Source: Methanohalophilus sp. (GTDB taxonomy: Archaea; Halobacteriota; Methanosarcinia; Methanosarcinales; Methanosarcinaceae). From it: DNA of 48,535 nucleotides. A model generated the notes under the pieces. The model was not told where the DNA came from. It saw only the letters and a program-made list of their open reading frames with translations, and searched no databases. The DNA lies in NCBI RefSeq assembly GCF_030156785.1, contig NZ_JASGLW010000013.1:1-48535 (forward strand), in the 5' to 3' direction. Below are positions 1 through 9,124 of the stretch, in pieces. A program made the translations under genes and the position numbers. Each line of letters begins with the position of its first letter. Positions within the stretch are counted from its first letter, which is position 1.

Positions 1-123
1 AGATATTTCAGAATAATTGACTGGGAAACAGGCAAATGGAACAATAATAAGAACAAATTTTATCGAAGTTCTGGAAGAGGAACGTTTATCAGAATCCTCT
101 TTAGTATTATCTCTACAACATAA
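1..123 (+). CDS. Possible 3' end of a truncated CDS, unknown
   Basis: Reading frame 1 is open from the window edge to a TAA at 121-123 (40 codons). The peptide is rich in Asn, Lys and Arg and ends in a hydrophobic, Ser/Thr-rich tail. I do not recognise it. It could be the C-terminus of a protein starting upstream, or chance. Confidence 0.25.
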   Translation, partial: RYFRIIDWETGKWNNNKNKFYRSSGRGTFIRILFSIISTT

Positions 124-132
124 ACCTTAAGG

Positions 133-155
133 GATATATCTGATATCCGCGGATA
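133..155 (+). promoter_or_regulatory. Promoter and candidate operator of the CDF transporter gene
   Basis: A TATA-like GGATATATC (about 132-140) is followed by a perfect 12-bp palindrome, TATCCGCGGATA (144-155). The palindrome lies between the TATA box and the expected transcription start near 163. That position suits a repressor that blocks initiation, perhaps a metal sensor given the downstream gene; the regulator is inferred. Confidence 0.45.
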
Positions 156-180
156 ATTTAAATGTGGAGATGACAGAAAA

Positions 181-1044
181 ATGGAAAGATATGCTAAAAT
201 CAGGAAGGTGCTGTTACTCGTTTTAGTCCTGAACTTAGCCGTTTCCTTTGCAAAAATCATCTATGGTTCAATAACCAACACCCTAAGCATGCAGTCTGAT
301 GGGTATCATTCCCTTTTTGATGGTATTTCGAATATAACCGGTATTTTAGGTATTCATATTGCTTCTAGACCCCCTGACAAAAAACATCCCTATGGTCACC
401 AAAAATATGAGACTCTTGCATCGGTTTTTATTGCTGTACTTTTAATATTCGTGGCGTTTGAAGTGATCATCCAATCAATAGAGAGGTTTACCAGAATAAG
501 CAGCCCTGAAATAACGACACTAAGCTTTGTGGTAATGATACTTACCATTGGCATAAATCTTTCAGTGACAACCTATGAAAAACGAAAAGGTGAAGAACTC
601 AAAAGCGAGGTGTTGGTTGCCGATTCCATGCACACCCGAAGTGATATATACGTTTCCATTTCGGTTATTGCAGGACTTTTGGCAGTTAAATATGGATATC
701 CCATTGTTGACCCATTGATAGCGTTAGTTATTGCTGCATTAATATGCAAAGCTGCTTTTGAAATAATCCGAAGCAGTAGCGGAGTTCTTTGTGATAAAGC
801 ACCACTTGACGAGAATTTAATCTGTGATATTGCAAAACAGGTTCCGGGAGTTCTGGACTGCCATAAGATCAGGACAAGAGGAGGTGTTGGGAATTATCAC
901 ATTGATCTTCACATCTGGGTAGATCCTGAAATGCATGTTGATAAAGCCCACAGCATGTCCCACATGGTAACTGATAAGCTTAAAGAAAATATAGATGGAG
1001 TAGATGATGTGGTGGTGCACATCGAACCCTGTGAGCAAAAATAA
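181..1044 (+). CDS. CDF-family cation efflux transporter
   Basis: This is a 287-aa cation diffusion facilitator, which exports divalent metals (Zn, Fe, Mn, Cd or Co) from the cytoplasm by proton antiport. The N-terminal part has several membrane helices. The family's metal-site motifs are visible: an Asp/His-rich stretch in the second helix region (SDGYHSLFDG, about residues 39-48) and VADSMHTRSD (about 146-155). The soluble C-terminal domain carries LHIWVDPEMHVDKAH, typical of the regulatory cytoplasmic domain. Length is normal for the family. The ATG is preceded by GGAG at 166-169. Which metal it carries cannot be told from sequence; the zinc-uptake-like operon 2.6 kb downstream makes zinc homeostasis a reasonable context. 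Confidence 0.9.
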   Translation: MERYAKIRKVLLLVLVLNLAVSFAKIIYGSITNTLSMQSDGYHSLFDGISNITGILGIHIASRPPDKKHPYGHQKYETLASVFIAVLLIFVAFEVIIQSIERFTRISSPEITTLSFVVMILTIGINLSVTTYEKRKGEELKSEVLVADSMHTRSDIYVSISVIAGLLAVKYGYPIVDPLIALVIAALICKAAFEIIRSSSGVLCDKAPLDENLICDIAKQVPGVLDCHKIRTRGGVGNYHIDLHIWVDPEMHVDKAHSMSHMVTDKLKENIDGVDDVVVHIEPCEQK

Positions 1045-1092
1045 GTACTATTATTGCAAATCAATAAATATCGGGGTGTGTAACATAGTATC

Positions 1093-2190
1093 ATGGTAGC
1101 TAACACTTTTGGCCATTCGTTTAAGATAACCACATGGGGAGAATCACACGGCAAAGCCATCGGCGTCGTGGTGGATGGCGTTCCTGCCGGCCTTGAGATT
1201 TCAGCAGGAGATATTCAAAAAGATCTGGATCGCCGTAAACCCGGCCAGAGTGAAGTAAGCACCCCACGTTCCGAAAGTGACAGTGTAGAAATTCTTTCTG
1301 GAGTTTTTCAGGGAAAAACCACTGGGACTCCTATATCATTAATTGTTTTTAACCGGGATGCCGATTCAAGCGCATACGAAAAAATACATAATTTCCCCAG
1401 ACCCGGACATGCTGATTTTACCTATGAAGAAAAATACGGATTCCGTGATTTTCGTGGAGGAGGGAGATCATCTGCCCGTGAAACAATTGGGAGAGTAGCT
1501 GCCGGAGCAATTGCTAAAAAGCTCCTCCAAATGAAAGGAATAGAGATCATTTCACATGTTGTAGAACTTGGGGGTATAAAAGCAAATGTCAAAGATATTC
1601 GGGCAATGAAAAGTAATATTGAAGAGAACCCAGTGCGCTGTGCAGATCCAAAAGCTGCAAAAGAAATGCTCGAAATGATCAAGGAAGAAAGAGTCAAAGG
1701 TGACAGTGTAGGAGGCATTGTTGAAACAGTTGCATTCGGAGTTCCTGCCGGCATCGGAGAGCCTGTTTTTGATAAACTCGATGCGGATATTGCAAAAGCA
1801 ATGGTTGGAATAGGTGCCGTGAAAGGTGTAGAAATCGGAGCCGGATTTGAAGCCGCCCGCATGAAAGGAAGCCAGATGAATGACTCATTCTGCATTGAAG
1901 ATGATAGGATTGTAGCATGTACCAATAATGCCGGAGGCATACTTGGAGGTATTTCCAGCGGGATGCCTATTATTTGCCGTTGTGCTGTAAAACCCACTCC
2001 ATCGATTTCCATACCTCAAAAAACAGTTGACATGGAAAAAATGAAGGAAGAAGAAATCACCATTGCCGGTCGGCACGATCCGACAATACCTCCAAGAATG
2101 GTGCCGGTAGCCGAGGCAATGATGGCACTTGTAATAGTCGATCATATGATTAGAAGCGGGCACATCCACCCAAACAAAATAATAGGATAA
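1093..2190 (+). CDS. aroC: Chorismate synthase
   Basis: This 365-aa protein converts 5-enolpyruvylshikimate-3-phosphate to chorismate, the last step of the shikimate pathway, using reduced FMN. The N-terminus [15 protein letters not shown] is the classic family signature. The second signature, [20 protein letters not shown], lies at about residues 119-138. A third conserved region near the C-terminus reads [19 protein letters not shown]. Length matches the family. The gene stands alone, convergent with dapL across a short hairpin. The ATG at 1093 gives the canonical start [13 protein letters not shown]. Confidence 0.97.
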   Translation: MVANTFGHSFKITTWGESHGKAIGVVVDGVPAGLEISAGDIQKDLDRRKPGQSEVSTPRSESDSVEILSGVFQGKTTGTPISLIVFNRDADSSAYEKIHNFPRPGHADFTYEEKYGFRDFRGGGRSSARETIGRVAAGAIAKKLLQMKGIEIISHVVELGGIKANVKDIRAMKSNIEENPVRCADPKAAKEMLEMIKEERVKGDSVGGIVETVAFGVPAGIGEPVFDKLDADIAKAMVGIGAVKGVEIGAGFEAARMKGSQMNDSFCIEDDRIVACTNNAGGILGGISSGMPIICRCAVKPTPSISIPQKTVDMEKMKEEEITIAGRHDPTIPPRMVPVAEAMMALVIVDHMIRSGHIHPNKIIG

Positions 2191-2216
2191 AAAGAAAGAC
2201 TGGCAGGATTTCCTGC
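2188..2216 (-). terminator. Candidate terminator downstream of dapL
   Basis: Between the convergent aroC and dapL stops lies the inverted repeat GCAGGA-TT-TCCTGC (2203-2216). Read on the minus strand it is followed by a T-rich run (CTTTCTTTTT, about 2190-2199), as expected for the 3' end of the dapL transcript. Confidence 0.5.
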
Positions 2217-2229
2217 TCCAATTTATTGA

Positions 2230-3387
2230 TTAAACATCGAGTTGTTCCATTCTTCCAACGGCTTCTTCTATGCGATCTACAGATTGAGTCAGTGCAAACC
2301 GGATGTATCCCTCGCCGTAATTGCCAAAACCGACACCTGGTGTTGCAACAATACCAGCATCTTCCAGAAGCAGCCTGGAAAAGTCAATGGAATTGTATTT
2401 CTCAGGAACCGGTGCCCAGATGTAGAAAGTTGCTTTGGGTGGCTTTATGTTAATCCCAAGAGCATCCAGTCCTTTAAGTAATGTATCACGCCTTTCCTGA
2501 TAAATTCTATTCATATCAGCAACACATTGTTGGGAGCTGCTTAAAGCAGTAATTCCGGCTCTCTGGACAGCATCAAATGCCCCTGAATCTATGTTGGATT
2601 TTACTTTTCCAAACCCTTTAATAAGATCTGCATTGCCCACTGCAAAAGCAATCCTCCAACCTGTCATGTTATATGTTTTGGAAAGTGAGTAAAGTTCAAT
2701 ACCTACGTCCATTGCACCATCAATTGCCAAAAAACTTGGGGCTTTATAGCCGTCATAAACCATTTCGGAATATGCATTATCATGGACAACAACAATCTTG
2801 TTCTCATGTGCAAAGTCAACAACCTCTTTAAAGAATCTGGTAGTTGCTGTTGCCGAGGTAGGGTTGTTGGGGTAATTAATGAACATTAATTTTGTTTTTG
2901 CAAGGACATCTGACGGAATAGCATCCAGATCAGGAAGGAAATCATTCTCCTCAAGAAGTGGCATAATGTGAGGAATACCACCTGCAAACTGTGTGCCGAT
3001 TTTGTAAACCGGGTATGCGGGATCAGGAACCAATGCGACATCTCCCGGATTGACAAATGCAAGAGGAATATGGGCGACTCCTTCCTTTGAACCGATCAGT
3101 GTAAGGGCTTCTGTAGCAGGATCAATGTCTATGCCTTTTGTTTCCTTACACCAGTCTGCTGCTGCTGTTCTGAATTCCATGAGGCCTGTATAAGATGGAT
3201 AGCGATGAGTGGCAGGATCTCTTACAGCTTCACACATAGAATCTACTATATGGGATGGAGTTGGCATGTCCGGGTCTCCAACACCCAGATCGATAACATC
3301 CACACCTTTTGCAACCATGTTGGCCTTTGCTTCATCTATCGTTGCGAACAAATATGGGGGTAATGCATTGATCCTGTCTGCGTACAT
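2230..3387 (-). CDS. dapL: LL-diaminopimelate aminotransferase
   Basis: This 385-aa fold-type I PLP aminotransferase resembles the archaeal DapL class, which makes LL-diaminopimelate directly from tetrahydrodipicolinate in lysine synthesis. The PLP-binding lysine is in [12 protein letters not shown] (Lys237). Other family motifs are NYPNNPT (171-177), [10 protein letters not shown] (200-209) and [12 protein letters not shown] near the N-terminus. Length is typical. It is monocistronic, with divergent intergenic DNA upstream shared with the metal uptake operon. Methanogens of this group lack peptidoglycan of the bacterial type, so the pathway serves lysine. A different aminotransferase specificity within the same family is possible. 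Confidence 0.85.
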   Translation of the reverse strand: MYADRINALPPYLFATIDEAKANMVAKGVDVIDLGVGDPDMPTPSHIVDSMCEAVRDPATHRYPSYTGLMEFRTAAADWCKETKGIDIDPATEALTLIGSKEGVAHIPLAFVNPGDVALVPDPAYPVYKIGTQFAGGIPHIMPLLEENDFLPDLDAIPSDVLAKTKLMFINYPNNPTSATATTRFFKEVVDFAHENKIVVVHDNAYSEMVYDGYKAPSFLAIDGAMDVGIELYSLSKTYNMTGWRIAFAVGNADLIKGFGKVKSNIDSGAFDAVQRAGITALSSSQQCVADMNRIYQERRDTLLKGLDALGINIKPPKATFYIWAPVPEKYNSIDFSRLLLEDAGIVATPGVGFGNYGEGYIRFALTQSVDRIEEAVGRMEQLDV

Positions 3388-3520
3388 TAAATCACCTGAT
3401 TAAAGGGCTCCTGTTTGCCTCCTTAATTGCAATACATCTATTTAAAAATCATGGGTAAACGCGGATTCATAGAAATCAACTGCTATACTATTTTTTTTGA
3501 TACATACCAAAAATAGACAA

Positions 3521-3530
3521 GATTTATATG
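3521..3530 (+). promoter_or_regulatory. Candidate TATA box of the metal uptake operon
   Basis: GATTTATATG is the best TATA-like element in the 3388-3664 intergenic stretch. It would place transcription start near 3550 and leave a leader of about 110 nt before the binding-protein gene. Confidence 0.4.
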
Positions 3531-3633
3531 AATCTATAAACATATTCAAATTCCTACTCAAATAGAAAATGTTGTGCAAACAAGTGTTTTTCTAATTACG
3601 CGAACACAAAAGTAACATGAGTTTGTCCCCATG

Positions 3634-3655
3634 TTTGCATAGTATGCAAAAAGGA
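3634..3655 (+). promoter_or_regulatory. Palindrome abutting the RBS of the metal-binding protein gene
   Basis: TTTGCAT-AGT-ATGCAAA (3634-3650) is a perfect 7-bp inverted repeat. It runs straight into the ribosome binding site AAGGAG (3650-3655), nine bases before the ATG at 3665. It could be a protein operator or an RNA hairpin controlling translation. The link to metal control is inferred from the operon it precedes. Confidence 0.5.
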
Positions 3656-3664
3656 GATTTCAAC

Positions 3665-4588
3665 ATGCTTAGCCTCTTAAAAAAGAAAAAATATGCCATT
3701 ATAGTTGCATTAATCCTATTGGTTGGAACCTGTGGATGCATATCTGAGAATGGAGGGGCTGAATCAGAAAGTGAAAAAATAATTGTAGCAGTAAGTGTTC
3801 TTCCACAACAGGAATTTGTAGAAAAAGTTGGTGGAGATAAAGTAAAAACAGTACTTATGATTCCACCAGGAGCAAGCCCTGCAACGTATGAACCAACCCC
3901 GAGGCAGCTTCAGGAGATCTCTGATGCAAGCATGTATGCAATTGTGGGATCCAACTTGCCCTTTGAAGAAGTGTGGCTTGACAAATTACTGGATATCAAC
4001 AAAGACATGGTCATTGTTGATTGTTCTAAAGGAATTCAGCTCAGGGAAATGGATGAGAACCACAATGAAGAAGACAAACATGAAGAAGAGCATACCCATG
4101 AAGGAATTGATCCCCATATATGGACAAATCCAATAAATGCACAGATAATGGTCAATAATATCCATGAGGCACTTGTTAAAATTGATCCCGAAAATGAGGA
4201 ATACTACACGAAAAACCGGGACAGCTACATTGCGGAACTTGAAGAACTTGACAGCCGTATAAGAGCATCACTTGAAGGAAAACAAGGCGCCTACATAATG
4301 GTATTTCACCCATCATGGGGATATTTTACAGATGAATACGGTCTGCACATGCTTACTATCGAAATAGAAGGTAAAGAGCCCACTGCAAAAGAACTTAGCA
4401 GGATCATTAATTCTGCAAAGGAACATGAAATAAAAGTCATATTCGTCCAATCACAATTCAGCACCCAGTGTGCCGAAGCAATCGCAGAAGAAATCGACGG
4501 GGAAGTAGTTCAAATAGATCCACTTGCAAAGGACTATATAGAGAATCTGGATAATGTAACAGAGGTCTTTGCAGCAGTTATCGGCTAA
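3665..4588 (+). CDS. znuA: Zn/Mn-type ABC transporter substrate-binding lipoprotein
   Basis: This 307-aa cluster A-I (ZnuA/TroA-like) binding protein captures Zn2+ or Mn2+ outside the cell for the adjacent ABC importer. The ATG at 3665 is chosen over the upstream in-frame ATG at 3617 because AAGGAGAT precedes it and the resulting N-terminus (MLSLLKKKKYAII...LVGTCGC) is a lipoprotein-like signal with a lipobox Cys. Visible metal-site features are a His/Glu-rich loop (HNEEDKHEEEHTHEG), typical of zinc-binding members, and the ligand-bearing segments DPHIWTNP and FHPSWGYFTDEYG. It is the first gene of a three-gene operon with ATPase and permease. Zinc is favoured by the His-rich loop, but manganese is not excluded. 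Confidence 0.9.
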   Translation: MLSLLKKKKYAIIVALILLVGTCGCISENGGAESESEKIIVAVSVLPQQEFVEKVGGDKVKTVLMIPPGASPATYEPTPRQLQEISDASMYAIVGSNLPFEEVWLDKLLDINKDMVIVDCSKGIQLREMDENHNEEDKHEEEHTHEGIDPHIWTNPINAQIMVNNIHEALVKIDPENEEYYTKNRDSYIAELEELDSRIRASLEGKQGAYIMVFHPSWGYFTDEYGLHMLTIEIEGKEPTAKELSRIINSAKEHEIKVIFVQSQFSTQCAEAIAEEIDGEVVQIDPLAKDYIENLDNVTEVFAAVIG

Positions 4589-4600
4589 GAGGGTAAACAA

Positions 4601-5356
4601 TTGGAAGAAGTAATAGATATCCGAAATGTCTCTGTATACTATGGCAGTGACAGCATCCCTGCCCTAAAAGAGGTGAATCTCAAGGTATTCAGGGGTGATT
4701 TCCTCGGAATCATTGGCCCCAACGGGGGAGGAAAGAGTACATTACTGAAAGTCCTGCTGGGGCTTATAAAACCAGATTCCGGTGATGTAAGAGTTTTTGG
4801 TGAAGAGCCTGCAAAAGCAAGAAAATATATCGGATATGTCCCTCAGAAAAGTGCGTATCAACCTGATTTTCCCGTAAGCGTCAGGGAAGTTGTGCTAATG
4901 GGAAGACTGGGAAAACATATGCTGCTGAAAAATTATAGCCAAAAAGATCTTGAAGCTGTTGACAACGCACTCCAGAAAGTCAAAATGCTCGATTTCAAAA
5001 ACCGACAGATTTCCGAACTTTCGGGAGGCCAACAACAGAGGGTTTTCATTGCACGTGCCCTTGTAAGGGAGCCTGAAATCCTTTTGCTGGATGAACCTGT
5101 TTCCGGAATTGATGAAATGATGCAAAAGGAGTTCTATGAAATACTTACAGATCTTAAATCAAAAGTCACGATCATAATGGTGTCCCATGATTTAACTGCA
5201 ATCTCCAATTATGTGGATAAGATTGCGTGCCTAAACCAGACTCTTTTCTTCCATGGTTCAAAGGAAATACCTGAATCTGATCTAAAACAGGCATACTGTT
5301 GCCCCGTAGAATTGATTGCACACGGAATACCCCACAGGGTATTGAAAGAACATTGA
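4601..5356 (+). CDS. znuC: Metal ABC transporter ATP-binding protein
   Basis: This 251-aa ABC ATPase powers the metal importer. Walker A is GPNGGGKST (about residues 38-46), the Q-loop region is YVPQKSA, the signature is LSGGQQQR, Walker B is ILLLDEPVSG and the H-loop is VSHD. The start is TTG at 4601: GAGGG at 4589-4593 sits seven bases upstream and no ATG fits. Spacing to the binding-protein gene is only 12 bp, so the two are co-transcribed. The C-terminus holds a Cys-Cys pair (AYCCPVELIAHGIPHRVL), which is common in this subfamily. Confidence 0.93.
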   Translation: MEEVIDIRNVSVYYGSDSIPALKEVNLKVFRGDFLGIIGPNGGGKSTLLKVLLGLIKPDSGDVRVFGEEPAKARKYIGYVPQKSAYQPDFPVSVREVVLMGRLGKHMLLKNYSQKDLEAVDNALQKVKMLDFKNRQISELSGGQQQRVFIARALVREPEILLLDEPVSGIDEMMQKEFYEILTDLKSKVTIIMVSHDLTAISNYVDKIACLNQTLFFHGSKEIPESDLKQAYCCPVELIAHGIPHRVLKEH

Positions 5357-5366
5357 GGAATCCAAT

Positions 5367-6176
5367 ATGCTGGAAATCTTGCAATATCAATTCATGCAAA
5401 CAGCTATTATTGCAGGACTGCTTGCCAGCATTGCGTGCGGCATAATCGGGGTTTATGTTGTCGTTAAGAGAATCGTATCTATAAGTGGAGGGATTGCCCA
5501 TGCATCTTTTGGAGGGATCGGGCTTGGATATTATCTAGGACTTAATCCCATATTGAGCGTCCTTCCGTTTAGCATCCTTACTGCAGTAGTGATGGGACTT
5601 GTTAGCCGCAGGACAAAAATTGCAGAGGATACTGCAATCGGGATACTCTGGGCTGTAGGAATGGCTTTAGGTATTATGTTTGTGGGACTTACTCCCGGCT
5701 ATGCACCGGATCTTATGACTTACCTATTTGGTAATATCCTGACAATACCCAGGATGGATCTGTACTTAATGGCAATCCTGGACGTTATGATAATTGTATT
5801 CGTGTACCTATTTTACAAGGAATTTGTGGCAATCAGCTTTGACGAGGAATTCTCTGAAGTATCAGATCTCCCCGTGGAAAAACTAAATTTGCTACTGCTT
5901 TGTCTCATAGCATTGACAATTGTTGTAATGATTCGTATTGTAGGATTGATTCTTGTCATAGCACTACTGACAATCCCGGCATCAATAAGCCGTAGTTTTT
6001 CAGGAAACCTGATAGGAATGATGAAGTTGTCTATTGCTTTTGGAACCGTTTTCACAATTTTGGGCCTGTTTCTTTCTTACCTTCTTGATGTACCTTCCGG
6101 ATCCACAATCATCCTTGTAATGGCCATAGGTTATCTGTTACATATACCACTTAAGAAAATGATGACTGCTTCATAA
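5367..6176 (+). CDS. znuB: Metal ABC transporter permease
   Basis: This 269-aa integral membrane permease belongs to the ABC-3 family (ZnuB/TroC-like) and has about eight hydrophobic segments. The family motif ISGGIAHASFGGIGLGYYLG is near residues 38-57. The C-terminal half contains the conserved run LILVIALLTIPASISRSFSGNL. GAGGAA directly upstream of the ATG overlaps the stop region of the ATPase gene, so it is translated from the same transcript. It completes the three-component importer. Confidence 0.93.
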   Translation: MLEILQYQFMQTAIIAGLLASIACGIIGVYVVVKRIVSISGGIAHASFGGIGLGYYLGLNPILSVLPFSILTAVVMGLVSRRTKIAEDTAIGILWAVGMALGIMFVGLTPGYAPDLMTYLFGNILTIPRMDLYLMAILDVMIIVFVYLFYKEFVAISFDEEFSEVSDLPVEKLNLLLLCLIALTIVVMIRIVGLILVIALLTIPASISRSFSGNLIGMMKLSIAFGTVFTILGLFLSYLLDVPSGSTIILVMAIGYLLHIPLKKMMTAS

Positions 6177-6251
6177 AAACAATAAGTATTTAATGGGAGC
6201 AGGCAAATACTTTTAACGTAGTTTCTGTAATGATCAGGAGTGGCAGGGTTT

Positions 6252-8561
6252 ATGGATTTATGCAAAAAGATCCTTGATAACATATCTATCGGCGTATGGG
6301 CTGTTGATAAGGATAAAAAATTCATTTATTTTAACTCTGGTATGGAGAGGATCACTGGGTTAAAAGAAAAGGAAGTATTGGGAAAAGAGTTGAAAACATT
6401 CCTGACTCCTACACAGAGAAGTGTGGGTGATGAAGCCCATTTCAGGGAACTTTTCCGGAAACTACAGCAAACACTGCAACCTGCACCATACAAATCATTG
6501 CCAATTATTACAAAAAAGGGAGATCTAAGCTTCCAGAACGGTCGTCTTATCCCACTGCTGGATGAGAATGGCAAATATGACGGAATGGTTTGCACAGTTG
6601 AAGAGGTAGTTAAACGTAAAATCGGCCAGAAAACACTCCGAGATCAATTAAAATCAGAGGAAAAACTTCAGGAAATCTACAGGAATAGCCCGGTAGTTGC
6701 ATTTCTCTGTACAGCAGAGGAAAACTGGCCTCTTGAATTTATTTCTGAAAATGTGTCCCAATTTGGGTATACAGTCAATGATTTCATTTCAGGAAAAATG
6801 AATTTCGGAAACTGGATCCACCCCGATGATCTTGAAGCGGTCAAATCTGATGTCACTGAACTTGAAATTGCAGGCAGAACTTATTTTTCAAAGGAATATC
6901 GCGTTCTGACTAAATCCGGTGATGTAAGGTGGGTCACAGAGAGATCATACCTGGGAAGAGATGAAATGGGAAATCCATCCTATTTCCAGGGCATACTTAT
7001 TGATATAACCTCTAGGAAACTGGCAGAAGAAGCAATGCTTGAATCAGAAAAAAACTATCATCTGATTTTTGACAATTCCCCCCTAGGAATATTTAATTTT
7101 AATTCTGATGGAATTATTACCCATTGCAATGATAATATAGCTATTATATTTGGAACAACAAAGGAAGAAATAATCGGGTTTAATCTCTTAAAAGGGGCGA
7201 AAGATGAGGAAATGCTTAATGCCATTAAGGCAGTTTTCCAGAAAAAACAGGGCCATTATGAAGGAAAATTCTGTTCACCATTCAGTAACAAAATCATTCC
7301 GATTAAAGCCGATTACAACCCTAATATCTCCAAATCCGGAACCCTTCTGGGTGGAGTCGGGATTGTTGAAGACATTAGCGATCGTATGAAGGCTGAGGAG
7401 GCCCTTCGACTTGACGAATCACGTCTTGAAACACTTGTCAAATTAAACATGATGACAGAAGCATCTCTTCAGGAAATCATTGATTTTGCCCGCGAGGAGG
7501 GGGTTCGTCTCACCAGCAGTAATATGGGATACATTGCATTTGTTGATGAAGACGAGATGAAAATGCGAATCGTATCATGGACCGACAATGCAATGAACCG
7601 TTGCAAAGTGGAAGATAAAAAGCTTGAATATAAGATTCGAAAAACCGGACTCTGGGGAGAAGCAGTCCGCAAAAGAAAGGTATTTATCAATAATAATTAC
7701 AAGGATCCTAATCCCCTCAAACGCGGTTATCCAAAAGGGCATGTTGACATTGTAAGACACATGGATGTACCTATTTTTGAAGGAGGCAGAATTGTTGCAC
7801 TTGCAGGTGTCGCTAACAAGATGGAAAACTATGATAGTTCTGATGTAAGACAGCTGAAATTGCTTATGCAGGGAATGTGGAGGCTTATACAGCGCCGCAA
7901 ATCCGAAGAAAAAATCAGAAAATCAGAGGATAAATTCAGAACCATATTTTCAAGCACCAATGATGCTATTTTCGTGCATGATTTTGATGGAAACCTGATC
8001 GAAGTAAATCGTGCTGCATGTGAGAAACTGGGTTATTCCCGTGAAGAAATGCTCACCATGAATACCATAGATTTAAACACCCGTCTGTCCATGCAAGAAA
8101 TCCCCAAGCGTATCAAGTATGTAAAAGAAAAAGGACATGCTATCTTCGAAGCAACTTATAAAAATAAAGCTGGAACACCCATTCCTGTAGAAATTAGTGC
8201 ACAAATTATTGAATATGACGATAAACCCGGTATTCTAGTAGTGGCACGTGATGTTACAGAACGTAAAAAGGCGGAGGAAGAGCTGAAAAGGTACGCTGAA
8301 GAGCTTGCCGAAGCTAACGAAGAACTGAAATCTCTGGACAAAATGAAAGATGAATTTCTATCAAATGTCAGCCATGAACTAAAAACACCACTCACATCAA
8401 TCATAGGATATTCCCAGTTGCTTTCGGATGGGACTTTTGGAAAACTAAACGAGGAACAACTCCATGCCCAGAAAATTGTAAATCGAAATGCTAATCGTTT
8501 AAAAAGGCTAGTTGATAGCTTGCTGCAGGATTCAGGCTGGAAAGTTAGAGTACTTCTTTGA
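6252..8561 (+). CDS. PAS/GAF sensor histidine kinase, N-terminal part (frameshifted)
   Basis: This is the 769-aa sensor part of a soluble histidine kinase. Domains in order are PAS (about 1-120), PAS with a PAC tail (135-260), PAS (265-385), GAF (395-555), PAS (560-680) and HisKA with the phospho-acceptor H-box SNVSHELKTPLTS (about 705-717). No transmembrane segments are seen. The ATG at 6252 is preferred over GTG 6240 because AGGAG at 6236-6240 is correctly spaced for it. The frame breaks at about 8531: after RLVDSLL the sequence runs into an unrelated tail and stops at 8561, while the ATPase domain continues in another frame. Compared with the usual SLL-xxS-R spacing, about eight bases seem missing. 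As written, the protein has no ATPase domain and would be an inactive kinase. Confidence 0.85.
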   Translation: MDLCKKILDNISIGVWAVDKDKKFIYFNSGMERITGLKEKEVLGKELKTFLTPTQRSVGDEAHFRELFRKLQQTLQPAPYKSLPIITKKGDLSFQNGRLIPLLDENGKYDGMVCTVEEVVKRKIGQKTLRDQLKSEEKLQEIYRNSPVVAFLCTAEENWPLEFISENVSQFGYTVNDFISGKMNFGNWIHPDDLEAVKSDVTELEIAGRTYFSKEYRVLTKSGDVRWVTERSYLGRDEMGNPSYFQGILIDITSRKLAEEAMLESEKNYHLIFDNSPLGIFNFNSDGIITHCNDNIAIIFGTTKEEIIGFNLLKGAKDEEMLNAIKAVFQKKQGHYEGKFCSPFSNKIIPIKADYNPNISKSGTLLGGVGIVEDISDRMKAEEALRLDESRLETLVKLNMMTEASLQEIIDFAREEGVRLTSSNMGYIAFVDEDEMKMRIVSWTDNAMNRCKVEDKKLEYKIRKTGLWGEAVRKRKVFINNNYKDPNPLKRGYPKGHVDIVRHMDVPIFEGGRIVALAGVANKMENYDSSDVRQLKLLMQGMWRLIQRRKSEEKIRKSEDKFRTIFSSTNDAIFVHDFDGNLIEVNRAACEKLGYSREEMLTMNTIDLNTRLSMQEIPKRIKYVKEKGHAIFEATYKNKAGTPIPVEISAQIIEYDDKPGILVVARDVTERKKAEEELKRYAEELAEANEELKSLDKMKDEFLSNVSHELKTPLTSIIGYSQLLSDGTFGKLNEEQLHAQKIVNRNANRLKRLVDSLLQDSGWKVRVLL

Positions 8562-9027
8562 ACCATTACAAATTGATAAATTAATGGAAACTGTTCTGGA
8601 AGATTTGAAGATCCAGGCTGATGAGAAAAAGATCAATCTGAAATTAAACCTCGATGAAAATATACCTGAAATAAATGGTGACTGGGATAAATTGACTGAC
8701 ATGCTGACAAACGTTGTGGATAATGCAATCAAGTTCACCCCCGTAGGAGGAAAAATCACACTCAGTGCCTTTAGGGAGGATAAGAAGATCCACATTGTCG
8801 TGAAAGACACGGGAATCGGGATCCCTAAGGACATGATCGGAAAACTGTTCCAGCGGTTTTATCAGATTGATGCATCACGGAAGCGTAAATACGGTGGCAC
8901 CGGGCTTGGATTATATATTTCAAAAACCATAGTCGAAGCCCATAAAGGCGAAATGTGGATAGAAAGTGAAGGAGAGGGGAAAGGTACGGAAGTTCATTTC
9001 AGATTACCCGTTGTTAAAGTTGAGTGA
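8512..9027 (+). pseudogene. Histidine kinase HATPase domain, C-terminal part after frameshift
   Basis: This is the continuation of the preceding kinase in another frame; recognisable homology begins at about 8527 (RIQAGKLEYFFEPLQID). The HATPase_c boxes are all present: N-box DNAIKFTPVGG, G1 DTGIGIP, F-box LFQRFYQ and G2 GGTGLGLYIS. The formal start (TTG at 8512) has no convincing ribosome binding site, so independent translation is doubtful. With about eight bases restored at 8531, the two parts would form one kinase of roughly 930 aa. No response regulator lies next to it. Confidence 0.8.
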
Positions 9028-9039
9028 AATCAGATAGCT

Positions 9040-9106
9040 GAAAATAGCTACTTTTATTTATCAAGACCTTCAATAAAAGGGTCAGTTACTACCTTTATAT
9101 TTATCC
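9040..9106 (+). repeat. Promoter-sized repeat, copy A (upstream of argH)
   Basis: This block is closely similar to 16812-16878 upstream of gatD; both start with GAAAATAGCTACTTTTAT. It contains the TATA-like CTTTTATTTA (9051-9060), which would start transcription near 9080 and give argH a short leader with GAGG at 9115-9118. A second TATA-like run (TTTATATTTA, 9094-9103) is too near the ATG to be combined with that ribosome binding site. Confidence 0.7.
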
Positions 9107-9124
9107 ATAAACCTGAGGCATTTT

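Noticed and set aside
60-260. 66-codon minus-strand ORF at the left edge
   Set aside because: It overlaps the promoter and start of the CDF gene and has no ribosome site or family resemblance.
1422-2012. 196-codon minus-strand ORF within aroC
   Set aside because: It is antisense to clear chorismate synthase signatures and its Ser/Ile/Pro-rich composition is typical of a shadow frame.
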